Assembly (NCBI RefSeq): GCF_013342985.1
Contig: NZ_CP054490.1
Coordinates: forward strand, 992,001-1,056,000
Length of the DNA: 64,000 nucleotides
From: Candidatus Ruthia endofausta
Lineage (GTDB): Bacteria; Pseudomonadota; Gammaproteobacteria; PS1; Pseudothioglobaceae
Direction of reading: 5' to 3'
The translations under genes and the position numbers were made by a program. The notes beneath the pieces were generated by a model. It ran no database searches, was not told the DNA's origin, and worked only from the letters and a program-made list of their open reading frames with translations. Shown here piece after piece: positions 51,401-58,429 of this stretch (the first letter of the stretch is position 1; each line of letters begins with the position of its first letter).

Positions 51401-51679
51401 GAAAACGCCTTGTCATGTGATTATACAAAAGGCCTGTCTGCAGTAAAACCTCCTGCAGGCTACGAAAAGACTATGGAAGAGCCAATTAAACCTAAAATTT
51501 CAAATAAAAAAGGCAGTATTACCAAGGAAGAACTTGAAGACAAATGGAGTAATAAGACATTTTTATCTCAAAAAGAAGCCTATGCTTATGCCAGTGAATT
51601 GGCAAAGGTGAGAAGGTCGACAGTTGATTGTATAGAAAAGGATGGATATTGGTCAGTGGAATTAAAGGAGAAAAAATAA
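48464..51679 (+). CDS. HelD/UvrD-type helicase with inserted PD-(D/E)XK-like nuclease and C-terminal zinc fingers
   Basis: A 1071-aa superfamily I helicase resembling DNA helicase IV. The N-terminal domain (1-120) is HelD-like. Walker A VLAGAGTGKTSTMVGRAGFL is near 208-220, Walker B IMVDEFQDISDPRARLVQAL near 582, GDDWQAISRFTGSD near 616, HTIHKSKGKEADYVIIMGLQ near 777 and the arginine motif FYVAITRSRKRSYLV near 830. Between, at about 365-465, an insert reads GERVVANFLFAMGIEYEYE, EPDFYLPEHGIYIEHFG and later KRKLH, the E...D...ExH pattern of a restriction-endonuclease fold. The C-terminus (885-990) holds CxxC zinc fingers like topoisomerase C4 fingers. A likely DNA-processing nuclease of the island; target unknown. 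Confidence 0.88.
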   Translation: MAETKHLIPGPFWRLLGFKGGSIDISEKGITLHKSDKSYFIDNHAFLKKGFAKEGWFSFDLTFNTTEGEIKFGPLSHAKATEAYEWLQSYWYKEIFSDINTTFKQLQKRLTSRYIRSSQWPDIVSDAQSALNRFVEPPNEGLVDTDTKHPFDRIYYYAHMGKKDLKKYRDKYIETKKRSFKKYFENIEAHPLTKDQIEACIIDEDNNLVLAGAGTGKTSTMVGRAGFLLESKQAKPEDMLMLAYGKEASKEMQDRMKERINREDVDISTFHKLGMNILSEVEGGQPNISKYAEDNKSRNSVFKQDVGKWIDELLEEDSYKDKVIKYFEDCLFVEKSPFDFKSHGEYYSYVEDDDIRTFKGEKVKGYGERVVANFLFAMGIEYEYETEYKESDTRTKDYRRYEPDFYLPEHGIYIEHFGVDRNGNTAPYIDRDTYIEGARWKRKLHKENKTKLVETYFYEHIEGILKNRLTERLKAHGVELNPIPNDALIETLRDNKEITKFSDLMAEIIKRYKANWFEQDKLNRKIDSSPYKEHLNIAKELMMPLWDRYEKILSDSHKIDFDDMIGKALEYVENGSFKPHWKYIMVDEFQDISDPRARLVQALKEKSNNCSLFCVGDDWQAISRFTGSDISFTTGFSEYFGVTKFTKLKKTFRFNNSIAEVSSQFVLKNPFQTKKSITTLSKVKKPAVSILRESNKVVAGDDKELHLLLGKLTKEPDNNKAPYLLGSYIQLDKVLQAINKLDRKVSVLILGRYTYTTPSPAEMKLHKEKFPNLELEQHTIHKSKGKEADYVIIMGLQSGKHGFPSEKTTNPLLDALLPTPEDFEFAEERRLFYVAITRSRKRSYLVADMSTSSKFVNELIEGDYEIELNEFDITEEQRIVHTFHCVECETGVMQRRINAKKKTTFYGCSHYSLCKYTEDGCLKCGGRMNHLNDTNGKYKICSDCDYWIPICVSCGGDMKIQENKANGNQFWACSHFYGKENALSCDYTKGLSAVKPPAGYEKTMEEPIKPKISNKKGSITKEELEDKWSNKTFLSQKEAYAYASELAKVRRSTVDCIEKDGYWSVELKEKK

Positions 51680-51682
51680 TCG

Positions 51683-52912
51683 ATGAGTATGGGTGATATA
51701 GTTAAAAAGAGCAAGATATTAATAATTGACTGGGATTTTATTAGTGCCGACATGAAGGGTTGGTATGGTTTTCCCGTGCATGGGCATTTAGTAAAGAAGT
51801 GGCTAGATACGGGTACGTATGAAAGAAAAACTATGGATTTGTATAACAATATGCGTGCATCTTCCGTGTTTTCTACGCTACCAAGTGACAGTCCTATACG
51901 ATGGTTAATCAGCATGTTTCGATGGTTTTACTTTAAGCAGAAAGACTATCTTGGAGTAGATCAATATGGTGAAGGACTTGAGGATGTTTTTGCCTCTGAT
52001 CCAGAGTTGGTTGAACACTTATATAACGAATATTATCAATATTTTTTAGAGAACTCCAGTTTTACAATTAATGATCAAATTCAAAGACTGATTGATAGAA
52101 AACCAGACGATTGGGAGCTAGGTATTGTTTCATTGGATAGAACTAGAGAAGAAATTGAGTTAATTCTTTCAGATAAGTTTTCAGCTATCCAGGAATATAG
52201 AAAGATATTTGCCCATAGACTTTGCACAGACTCTCCAATTCGGTCTCACGCACCACCACCAATCCACGAAAGTGTTCAATTTGTATCTGAAGAGATAGAT
52301 GCCTATAGTCTTAGGGATGATTTAGACGTGTATATATTATCCAATATAGAATTTAAGAAGCATCTATATTTCCCCCAAAAGATCAGTGTTATAGAGATAT
52401 GGGGAGATAAGACTGTAGATGATTTTGATTTTAATAATCCTGACCAAGTTTTGGTTGAGCCGAACATTGAAAAAGTTTCAGAGAATACTGAGAATGGTCC
52501 AAAAAAGATTGCACACGCATATGATATTATTTTTAATAAATTTCCTTTTATACAGAAAACAAGAGATTTCTTTGAAGATACAGGAGAGATTATAGGTGGC
52601 GCACTTCTAGTGTACACATTGCTTGTGATTTTTATTTCATCAATATTAGACTGGTTTGGGTTGATAGATAGTTATTCAGATTCAATGATATATACAATAG
52701 GAATACCATTTTTTGTCATGCTAGCTGTATGGGTTGTTTTTTGGGGCTTGCTTTTAATATTTCTGATACTTACAGAAGTTCCTGTAGCTGTCATCAATCG
52801 TTTCTACGAAAATAAGGAGTTAGGTTTAGACACACGGGACGCCACCTGGAAAGCAGTAAAACCAGTTATTATATGGACACCAATATTGATATTGCTAGCC
52901 TATATTGTTTAA
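51683..52912 (+). CDS. Unrecognised membrane protein with large soluble N-terminal domain
   Basis: This 409-aa protein is coupled to the helicase gene (3-nt gap). Residues 1-295 are soluble; 8-17 read KSKILIIDWD, a hydrophobic strand ending in DWD as in HAD-type motif I, and later DLDVYILSN and IEIWGDKTVDDFDF resemble other HAD motifs, but the usual catalytic pattern is incomplete. Residues about 305-405 contain three TM helices (LLVYTLLVIFISSILDWF; IGIPFFVMLAVWVVFWGLLL; IWTPILILLAYIV). No family is recognised. A phosphatase-like or membrane-effector role is only an inference. An ATG at 51689 is an alternative start. Confidence 0.6.
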   Translation: MSMGDIVKKSKILIIDWDFISADMKGWYGFPVHGHLVKKWLDTGTYERKTMDLYNNMRASSVFSTLPSDSPIRWLISMFRWFYFKQKDYLGVDQYGEGLEDVFASDPELVEHLYNEYYQYFLENSSFTINDQIQRLIDRKPDDWELGIVSLDRTREEIELILSDKFSAIQEYRKIFAHRLCTDSPIRSHAPPPIHESVQFVSEEIDAYSLRDDLDVYILSNIEFKKHLYFPQKISVIEIWGDKTVDDFDFNNPDQVLVEPNIEKVSENTENGPKKIAHAYDIIFNKFPFIQKTRDFFEDTGEIIGGALLVYTLLVIFISSILDWFGLIDSYSDSMIYTIGIPFFVMLAVWVVFWGLLLIFLILTEVPVAVINRFYENKELGLDTRDATWKAVKPVIIWTPILILLAYIV

Positions 52913-52919
52913 ACATGAA

Positions 52920-53438
52920 ATGAGTAATTGTGTCGAAAATCAACTAAGAATCAGATCAACTCAGTTTAATAAACTAGAAGAGTATTTAGAAGTTAAAGGC
53001 ATTGTTGAGAAGTCTGGACAAACGTCAGATGGCCTAATCAGAATTTGTAAGTTTCCTAGCCAGGAATATGAAGATGTTGTGGGCGATGGAGTTGCTGAAA
53101 TATCTATTGTTGGTAAGTCGACTCACTATGTAGGATTGTCTTTAAAACAAAGCAAAGGTTGCGCCCCTGGAACAGATACATTCTTCATTTGCCCTGATTG
53201 CAGTAATCGATCTAGATACCTATATTCTGTGCCAAGAGGATTGATGTGTTCTTCATGTGCAGGACTATATTATGAGGCTTCTCCGCAGCGGGCAGCACGA
53301 GGCTTTTCAATAGCCAGACACTTGCGTGCTAGACACGGATTAGGACGAGATAATGTCAAACCTAAATGGATGCATTACAAAACCTATGATCGCCTCATAT
53401 CACGCTTGCACACGCTGGAAAGCAACCTGTTTACTTGA
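52920..53438 (+). CDS. Zinc-ribbon protein of the island
   Basis: This protein of about 172 aa begins at ATG 52920; a TTG at 52905 would overlap the previous gene by 8 nt. The N-terminal half (NQLRIRSTQFNKLEEYLEVK) is of unknown fold. The C-terminal half has a zinc ribbon, CPDCSNRSRYLYSVPRGLMC with CSSC, followed by AGLYYEASPQRAARGF and a basic stretch, a pattern seen in small nucleic-acid-binding proteins of mobile elements. It is the last gene of the helicase-membrane protein-zinc ribbon run. Function unknown. Confidence 0.6.
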   Translation: MSNCVENQLRIRSTQFNKLEEYLEVKGIVEKSGQTSDGLIRICKFPSQEYEDVVGDGVAEISIVGKSTHYVGLSLKQSKGCAPGTDTFFICPDCSNRSRYLYSVPRGLMCSSCAGLYYEASPQRAARGFSIARHLRARHGLGRDNVKPKWMHYKTYDRLISRLHTLESNLFT

Positions 53439-53624
53439 TAGCAGTCTAACGAATTCTTTGTGCATTCTACTGTGAGGGTTAAGGTTGTCTGCATTCATAC
53501 ACATCTGCATCTACTCTCTAACTAGGGTAGGTGTGGGTAAAGGTAAAGGTACAACCTTAGCCAAAGGAGTAACTACCGTGCCAGGTAAAGGAACAACTAT
53601 TGGCATAGGAACAAGTATGGGTAA

Positions 53625-54080
53625 TCATATCCAGTCAACTTCACTATTTATTTCACAATCAATTTCTTTAATTATGCGTTCTGCTTTTGAATAATAATTC
53701 ACCTTGCCTATATCTTGTTTCTTGCTGTCTTGTGTGACATCTGTAACTTGAATTAGGAAGCACTTATCATCAAACTTGGAATGAGGATAGTCTCCATCGT
53801 TGGCCTTTCCAAACAATCTTCTCCATTCTCTAATGTAAGCAGATTTAGTGCCGTTTTCCCATATAACCTCACCATCTGGATTAGGTTTTTTTGATGTTTT
53901 CAGATTGTAGTGACGAGTGAGATTTATATTGTTATATTCTCCAGATATGATCTCTAGGTGAAGTCTTGCTTTAAAACCCCATGGACTAGGCTTAACTTCT
54001 GATTTAATACACTTGGCCTTATATTCTCCTTCTGGGATTAACGGGTCATCATTGAGTTCACATTTGATATTGTTATTCAT
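53625..54080 (-). CDS. Phage/plasmid-type hypothetical protein
   Basis: This 151-aa acidic/basic soluble protein contains IPEGEYKAKCIKSEVKPSPW, then GFKARLHLEIISGEYNNINL and YIREWRRLFG, a pattern I know from small proteins in prophages and integrative elements whose fold recalls OB-like single-strand-binding proteins. The gene lies 3 nt from the alpA-like gene. A role in element replication or excision is inferred only. The 186 bp between it and the zinc-ribbon gene contain imperfect GGTAAAGGTACAAC-type repeats (about 53530-53600) but no supported gene. Confidence 0.6.
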   Translation of the reverse strand: MNNNIKCELNDDPLIPEGEYKAKCIKSEVKPSPWGFKARLHLEIISGEYNNINLTRHYNLKTSKKPNPDGEVIWENGTKSAYIREWRRLFGKANDGDYPHSKFDDKCFLIQVTDVTQDSKKQDIGKVNYYSKAERIIKEIDCEINSEVDWI

Positions 54081-54083
54081 TGA

Positions 54084-54281
54084 TTACGCCTCGCTGGTGG
54101 AATGAAATTTTTTACTGGTGAAGTATTCATCTAAGTCTGACACTTGATACCTAATAGACCTACTTCCTACCTTAATAAACAAAGGCCCATCACCTTCCCA
54201 TCTCTTTCTACGAAACCATGCTTTGCTCATTCCGTATAGTTTTGACGCTTCCTTTTCATCTATGATTTTTTTACACATCAC
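54084..54281 (-). CDS. alpA: AlpA-like excisionase/regulator
   Basis: This 65-aa protein has a winged-helix DNA-binding fold of the AlpA/excisionase type: IIDEKEASKLYGMSKAWFRR then KRWEGDGPLFIKVGSRSIRY and SDLDEYFTSKK. In relatives it activates the integrase gene or acts as a directionality factor. It is on the integrase strand, upstream of the 216-aa gene, consistent with control of excision. Confidence 0.85.
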   Translation of the reverse strand: MMCKKIIDEKEASKLYGMSKAWFRRKRWEGDGPLFIKVGSRSIRYQVSDLDEYFTSKKFHSTSEA

Positions 54282-54368
54282 TTTTCCCTTGGTTGTTATG
54301 ATGCGCTAAGTTTAGATACAGGTGGTCATTTGCCTATGGCGTAAATCTGTAGTTTTATAAAGAGGTTT

Positions 54369-55019
54369 TTAGCCACCTCTGCACCACCTTCTTATCTTTC
54401 CTTTTGTAAACTCTCCTTTTGAGTCATTAAATGCCGATGATATTAGTACTGACAGAGATTCCCAGTGCGGAGTTCCTGTTGCACCCCTTATTGTTTCTTC
54501 TAGTCTTCTGGCTAGGTATACAGCCCCTCTCAAGTATGTTGATTTTTCATTCATCCTATCAGCTAGAGTTGGAATGATTATAGATTTTGATATTGAATCT
54601 AAGTCTGATGTAATTTTTTTTAGTATTAAGTTATCGCCTGCTGAAAAATAACCATAATTGTACTTATATATTCTTTTAATATCTTTAGCGGTTTTTAATA
54701 AAGTGTCTTGCAATTCATCAGCATGTTGTTGTCTTTCCTTTCTTGTCATAAGGTGCTGTTGCTTTTCTGCATCTTCTACATAACCCCAAGCGCTAAGAGC
54801 CTCATCTATGATATTTGTAATGTCACCTGATTCTTCTACAGATTTATATAATTCCTCCCAAGCAAATTTTGATTGTTCATTTGTGATTGAAAAGAACATC
54901 TCTTCACCACGGTAATAAGACTCATAGTTTTTATGCTTAAAGTAGTTTTTAATTTCATCTGGCCACCAGTTTAGCAGCTTTGGATTTTGCAATATTTGTG
55001 GACGCAACATATCATTCAT
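54369..55019 (-). CDS. Unrecognised island protein
   Basis: This 216-aa soluble protein is rich in charged residues with helical, possibly coiled-coil stretches (EKQQHLMTRKERQQHADELQ; DNLILKKITSDLDSISKSII) and a basic C-terminus (KGKIRRWCRGG). No family is recognised. It lies between alpA and the integrase and its start overlaps the integrase stop region by 4 nt on the same strand, so it is downstream of and probably translated with the integrase. A role linked to integration or regulation is inferred from this. Confidence 0.55.
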   Translation of the reverse strand: MNDMLRPQILQNPKLLNWWPDEIKNYFKHKNYESYYRGEEMFFSITNEQSKFAWEELYKSVEESGDITNIIDEALSAWGYVEDAEKQQHLMTRKERQQHADELQDTLLKTAKDIKRIYKYNYGYFSAGDNLILKKITSDLDSISKSIIIPTLADRMNEKSTYLRGAVYLARRLEETIRGATGTPHWESLSVLISSAFNDSKGEFTKGKIRRWCRGG

Positions 55020-56248
55020 AATTTCACCTTGATATCAGCGGCTTCAATAATTGAATGTTCAATCTGTTGCATTGCTTTTCTAGGTCTTTCAATATCAAAA
55101 CTGATATAACCACCAGTTACATCTTCATCGATAGCATGATTGACCAGGTGTTTAATAATAAATGACGACAGGTCTAAGCCTTCTGCAATGGTAATAAAAG
55201 TTCGACGAAGGTCGTGGATCATAAACTCAATCCCGCTTGTATTCTTTATATGACTTATTGCTCTTCGTGCTTCGGTTAAGTGTCCAGACTTACCGCCACC
55301 TGGAAAGATGAACTGCGAGTCAGAAGAAGATAGCTTCCTTATAAGAACATTGCCAATATAGTTTCCTAAGGGAAGTATATGATCCTTGCCATTTTTTGTT
55401 AGTCTTCCTGGTATGTTAATAAGCCTTCCCTTCAGATCAAACATTGACCACTCTAACGCTGCGCATTCGCTTCTACGCATCCCAGTAAATAGTAATAACA
55501 TCAAGTAGTCTCTTGTCGTTTCATTACTGACAGTCTGTAGTGCTGACCACCAGTCTTGAAGTTGATACTTATGTATGACACTTTTACGTCTAGTCTTTTG
55601 ATTCCACCTCTTTCTTTCAGTTAAAGCCGAGACAGGGTTCTCTGGAAGGCTTTTATTTTCTGCTCTAGTATGATTCCATATACCTCTTAAGAGTCTTGCA
55701 GCAAGGTCTGCATAATAAGGTCCGTGTGTTTCAGATATATCTAGATGCCAACTTAAAACCGCATTTGGCGTAATCGATGACAACCTTTTGTTTTTCCATT
55801 TAGACAATGCTCCTGGGTGGCTTGAGTCACTCTTAACACCTTTACGCCCACCTTTGCTTACGAATAGTCTCCGATAGTCATAAACAGTTTTCTTGGATAG
55901 GGGGCCTTTAGATCTTGGAGCATTTATATAGTTTTCGAATGCCTCACCTAGTAGTATTTTTTCAGATAAAACTATTCGTTTTTGCTCTAATGGGTCCTTG
56001 CCAGTGGCAACCTCTCCGAGCATCTTCTGAGCTTCTCTTCTGGCTTGTTCTACAGTTAGGTTGGGGTACGGGCCTATAGTGATTCTAGATTGCTTCCCAT
56101 TGATTGTTTTCTCAATAATGAATGCCTTATAGCCACTTGAAGTTACCCTTATTCCAAAGCCTTTCAGGGTGTCATCCATGTAACGCCTCTGTGCAGACTT
56201 TCCTTCTGGAATAGGAAGAGAGTCAACCTTTCTTTTTGTGATATTCAT
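55016..56248 (-). CDS. int: Tyrosine-family site-specific integrase
   Basis: This 410-aa integrase of the P4/CP4 type begins with a DUF4102-like arm-binding domain (MDDTLKGFGIRVTSSGYKAF, IGPYPNLTVEQARREAQKML) and a SAM-like core-binding domain. The catalytic domain shows Arg in TGMRRSECAALEW near 252, His-x-x-Arg in HDLRRTFITIAE near 341, His in HLVNHAIDEDV near 363 and Tyr in TGGYISFD near 378. It lies beside attR with its start 150 bp from it, the usual arrangement for tRNA-targeting islands. It probably recombined the tRNA-Thr site. Confidence 0.95.
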   Translation of the reverse strand: MNITKRKVDSLPIPEGKSAQRRYMDDTLKGFGIRVTSSGYKAFIIEKTINGKQSRITIGPYPNLTVEQARREAQKMLGEVATGKDPLEQKRIVLSEKILLGEAFENYINAPRSKGPLSKKTVYDYRRLFVSKGGRKGVKSDSSHPGALSKWKNKRLSSITPNAVLSWHLDISETHGPYYADLAARLLRGIWNHTRAENKSLPENPVSALTERKRWNQKTRRKSVIHKYQLQDWWSALQTVSNETTRDYLMLLLFTGMRRSECAALEWSMFDLKGRLINIPGRLTKNGKDHILPLGNYIGNVLIRKLSSSDSQFIFPGGGKSGHLTEARRAISHIKNTSGIEFMIHDLRRTFITIAEGLDLSSFIIKHLVNHAIDEDVTGGYISFDIERPRKAMQQIEHSIIEAADIKVKL

Positions 56249-56263
56249 GGCATTAAAATCTCG

Positions 56264-56284
56264 TGTCGTACTGGTGTCGTAAAT
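56264..56284 (+). repeat. Right 21-bp subterminal repeat (candidate Int arm site)
   Basis: Matches 47803-47823 at 20 of 21 positions in the same orientation: GTGTCGTA, CTG, GTGTCGTA, with C instead of G in the centre. It lies just ahead of the integrase start. Confidence 0.6.
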
Positions 56285-56397
56285 AGAATTAATTACAGGT
56301 AGTAAACCTTCCTATTCAGTATAACACTTAAGCACCTATATATAAGGTATATTAGCACTCTGTAGCGCTTATTAACAAATGATATATATTGTTGTTC

Positions 56398-56449
56398 ACT
56401 GATTTGTAATCAGTAGGTCGCCAGTTCGAGTCCGGCCTTCGGCACCATA
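56398..56449 (+). repeat. attR: attR
   Basis: 52-bp copy of the tRNA-Thr 3' part including CCA. The two differences from attL are G for A and C for T at positions that pair with each other in the T stem. Confidence 0.9.
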
Positions 56450-56593
56450 CCAAGTCTGATTAATAATAATCTTAGTTTTTATATCGTGTAGGTTTGATGG
56501 TAACCTTACAAAAAGCAAGAATGACTACTTATGAAGACAATGACTACTTATGAAGACGAGGTGGCGGCGTACATTTGGTTATTTTAGAAAAGA

Positions 56594-56880
56594 GTAAAGA
56601 TAATATTAAGCATTGCTTTATTGTTGTCAAGTTATGGCGTGCTTGCAAAACTTAATGTTGATGGCGAGATAGAAAAGCTGTGCGTACAATATAAAAAAGA
56701 GTTAAAACAAAAAACATCATTAAAAAGCTCAATGCAGAACAAGAATTGATTAATGCTTATGTGGCTATTGTAGCGGTTCGTTGACAGTGCGATAAACTGG
56801 GTGTAGACTGTAAAATAGGAGAAGAAATAAAAAGCATCCAAAAAGAATTAATTAATATAGAGAAGAACTTTCTTTTCTAA
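56594..56880 (+). pseudogene. Broken gene for a small secreted protein
   Basis: The frame starts KIILSIALLLSSYGVLAKLN, a signal peptide, then DGEIEKLCVQYKKELKQ. A frame change near 56715 and a TGA near 56783 interrupt it; beyond these the rest reads KKLNAEQELINAYVAIVAVR, QCDKLGVDCKIGEEIKSIQK and ends at TAA 56878-56880. Two conserved-looking Cys remain. No family recognised. It is the first relic right of attR. Confidence 0.5.
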
Positions 56881-56939
56881 AGATTTTCCAAATGTGGTAT
56901 TGTCTTGCGCATGGTACGTAAAAACGAAGTAAGAGACTG

Positions 56940-57485
56940 TGTTGGTAGAGCTTAATTTATTACGTGATGATATTGACCCATTAACAGAATGGGGTGTAGT
57001 ATTCCAGCAGTAGATCCTGATACAGTTGCTTTAGGTGGTTTGGTGCTAATATGACAGCAAGAGTTGTACAGAAAAGTATTGTGCTTTTTGGTTACCCAAT
57101 GGAAGAGGTAGCAATTGAAGATAGACAAACCTTGCAAGATGACATCATTCACACCTTCAACTTCAACGTCGATGGTTATCGGGTCAAAAGATTTGCCCTT
57201 ATCTGTTTAAGAACTTATTTTGTCGTAAATTCGCGCTTTGGTTTATTCTGGTCAAACCGTTAATAGTGGAATTGAACATACGCTCAGTCGCATTGGTGCA
57301 CTGAAAAAAAATTACCTTTTTATTAGAATCCAGTGTGATGGCAGATATTAAGAAAGATAATATTGGTGAATCTTGGCGGTTTACGCTAACTTTTGCTGAT
57401 TTTGGCAGTATTGCTATGTTCAATGCTGCTTATACAAGTAGTAACTTGTCTGCTACCAATCATTTTGGCGATGAGGCTGAATAAT
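56940..57485 (+). pseudogene. Unidentified decayed coding sequence
   Basis: Protein-like stretches occur in changing frames: VELNLLRDDIDPLTEWGVV, MTARVVQKSIVLFGYPMEEV then DRQTLQDDIIHTFNFNVDG, and SGIEHTLSRIGALKK followed by ITFLLESSVMADIKKDNIGE and SWRFTLTFADFGSIAMFNAA. Stops and frame changes separate them. It looks like one former gene, possibly about 180 aa, but I cannot name a family. Confidence 0.4.
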
Positions 57486-57835
57486 AACTACACTTATATT
57501 GTATCACCAATAGTATCAATATCTACTCGTGTCCCCATTGCTGAGGCTGAATTTGTTGGGTTTATTGCTAGTAGTTTAGAGAATAGTAATGCCACTTCTA
57601 CTGTTTTGACGGTTTATCAATTTGGAATTAGCGCCCAAAGTGGGTTTTATCTATTGTTTGCTTATGTATTGATTGCACTTTTTTTGATTGATTTATAAAG
57701 CATCAATTATTGCCCGATATTATTACTTTATCATTGTTGTGGTTTTAATATTGATGGACATATTCATTTGCCTGATATGTTATTAATCGCTTCAGCACTT
57801 GGTATTTTATTCTTTTTTAGTATTATCTAGAATAA
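57486..57835 (+). pseudogene. pilD: Relic of prepilin peptidase PilD
   Basis: The frame reads SPIVSISTRVPIAEAEFVGF, then STVLTVYQFGISAQSGFYLL and FAYVLIALFLIDL; after a one- or two-base shift it continues KHQLLPDIITLSLLW. This matches the prepilin peptidase core (R-x-P-x-x-E-x-x-T-G ... LIALxxIDxxHQLLPDxxTLPLLW), including the aspartate of ID. Most of the N-terminal cysteine region and the C-terminal GxGD motif are gone. It implies that an ancestor had type IV pili or a type II secretion system. Confidence 0.65.
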
Positions 57836-58152
57836 TGCCATCCTTTTTAAGCTTTGCTAGCGCTCTTGAAAAGGACTCTGGCTTCATGGCTAAATAAGCA
57901 GCAGTTAAGGATTTTGAATAAGACAATTCAAATGTGTTGTTAATTTTGCTATGTACCAAGTACCAGCCTACTTTTTCTTTGGTGGTTTTTTAAACGAAAT
58001 CTACGAAATCTGCAGCCACATCATAGTTAGGAGAGAAATGCATTGGTAAAACGACGTCTGTTTTGTTAATAAATATGCAGTACAATTTTACACCCCTTTC
58101 GTCAATTTTGGTTAGTTTAAACACCCCTTCATAATTAATATAAAGTTTAGAA
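57807..58152 (-). pseudogene. Relic of CRP/FNR-family regulator
   Basis: On the minus strand the part before the TAA at 57809-57807 reads FELSYSKSLTAAYLAMKPES then FSRALAKLKKDGIILD, the helix-turn-helix of CRP/FNR-type regulators (K-x-x-x-A-x-x-L-x-M-x-P-E-S-F-S-R-A-L). Upstream, EGVFKLTKIDERGVKLYCIF resembles the effector-domain barrel, but an in-frame TAA after DFVDFV and missing residues break it. It sits beside the hemN relic, a common neighbour of FNR/ANR genes. Confidence 0.65.
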
Positions 58153-58156
58153 GGCA

Positions 58157-58429
58157 GTTAATCGTATTCAGAGCTTTGAACAAACCAAATCAGTGGTGGA
58201 TTTGATTTGCTATTTTGAGTTTAGTTTTACTAAAATTGGACAAACTTTTGATATTGTCTTTGCAGACAACTTGCTTGAGTTGAGTGAGATGGTTGAGGAT
58301 GGTTTGCTTGAAATAACAAACCACTAAATTAAGGTAATGGATAAAGGTCAGTTATTGATTCGTAATATTTGTATGGTGTTTAATGCGTACCTTGCTTTGA
58401 GCAAGACCCAGTTTTTAAAAATTATCTAA
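58157..58429 (+). pseudogene. hemN: C-terminal relic of oxygen-independent coproporphyrinogen oxidase HemN
   Basis: The frame reads VVDLICYFEFSFTKIGQTFD, then VFADNLLELSEMVEDGLLEI and, after an in-frame TAA, VMDKGQLLIRNICMVFNAYL. This matches the HemN C-terminus (DGLV... KGxLLIRNIxMxFDxYL). The radical-SAM part with CxxxCxxC is missing. Its 3' end overlaps the lolA stop region by 8 bp. The aerobic or anaerobic haem step must be met by another gene. Confidence 0.7.

Larger units (their letters stand above)
47707..56449. mobile_element. Integrative element (about 8.7 kb) in tRNA-Thr
   Basis: The element lies between two 52-bp repeats of the tRNA-Thr 3' part. It contains a tyrosine integrase next to the right end, an AlpA-like regulator, two unknown genes on the minus strand, and a four-gene plus-strand cargo (47965-53438). 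No structural phage genes, replication initiator or conjugation genes are seen, so it is a genomic island or satellite-like element rather than a complete prophage. The direct repeats, integrase position and intact tRNA make the boundaries reliable. Confidence 0.9.

Noticed and set aside
53485-53694. Open plus-strand frame with Gly/Thr/Lys repeats (GKGKGTTLAKG)
   Set aside because: It overlaps the better supported minus-strand gene at 53625-54080, has no ribosome site, and its repetitive residues follow from short DNA repeats; not annotated as a gene.
47681-56449. Element as a complete prophage
   Set aside because: No capsid, portal, terminase, tail, lysis or replication genes are visible; it is an island or satellite-like element.
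57051-57263. 70-aa frame in the graveyard region
   Set aside because: It is one readable piece of a larger decayed sequence; flanking pieces lie in other frames, so it is treated as part of a pseudogene.
57393-57698. 101-aa frame with hydrophobic ends
   Set aside because: Its C-terminal part is the pilD relic and its N-terminal part is a different frame of the neighbouring relic; not an intact gene.
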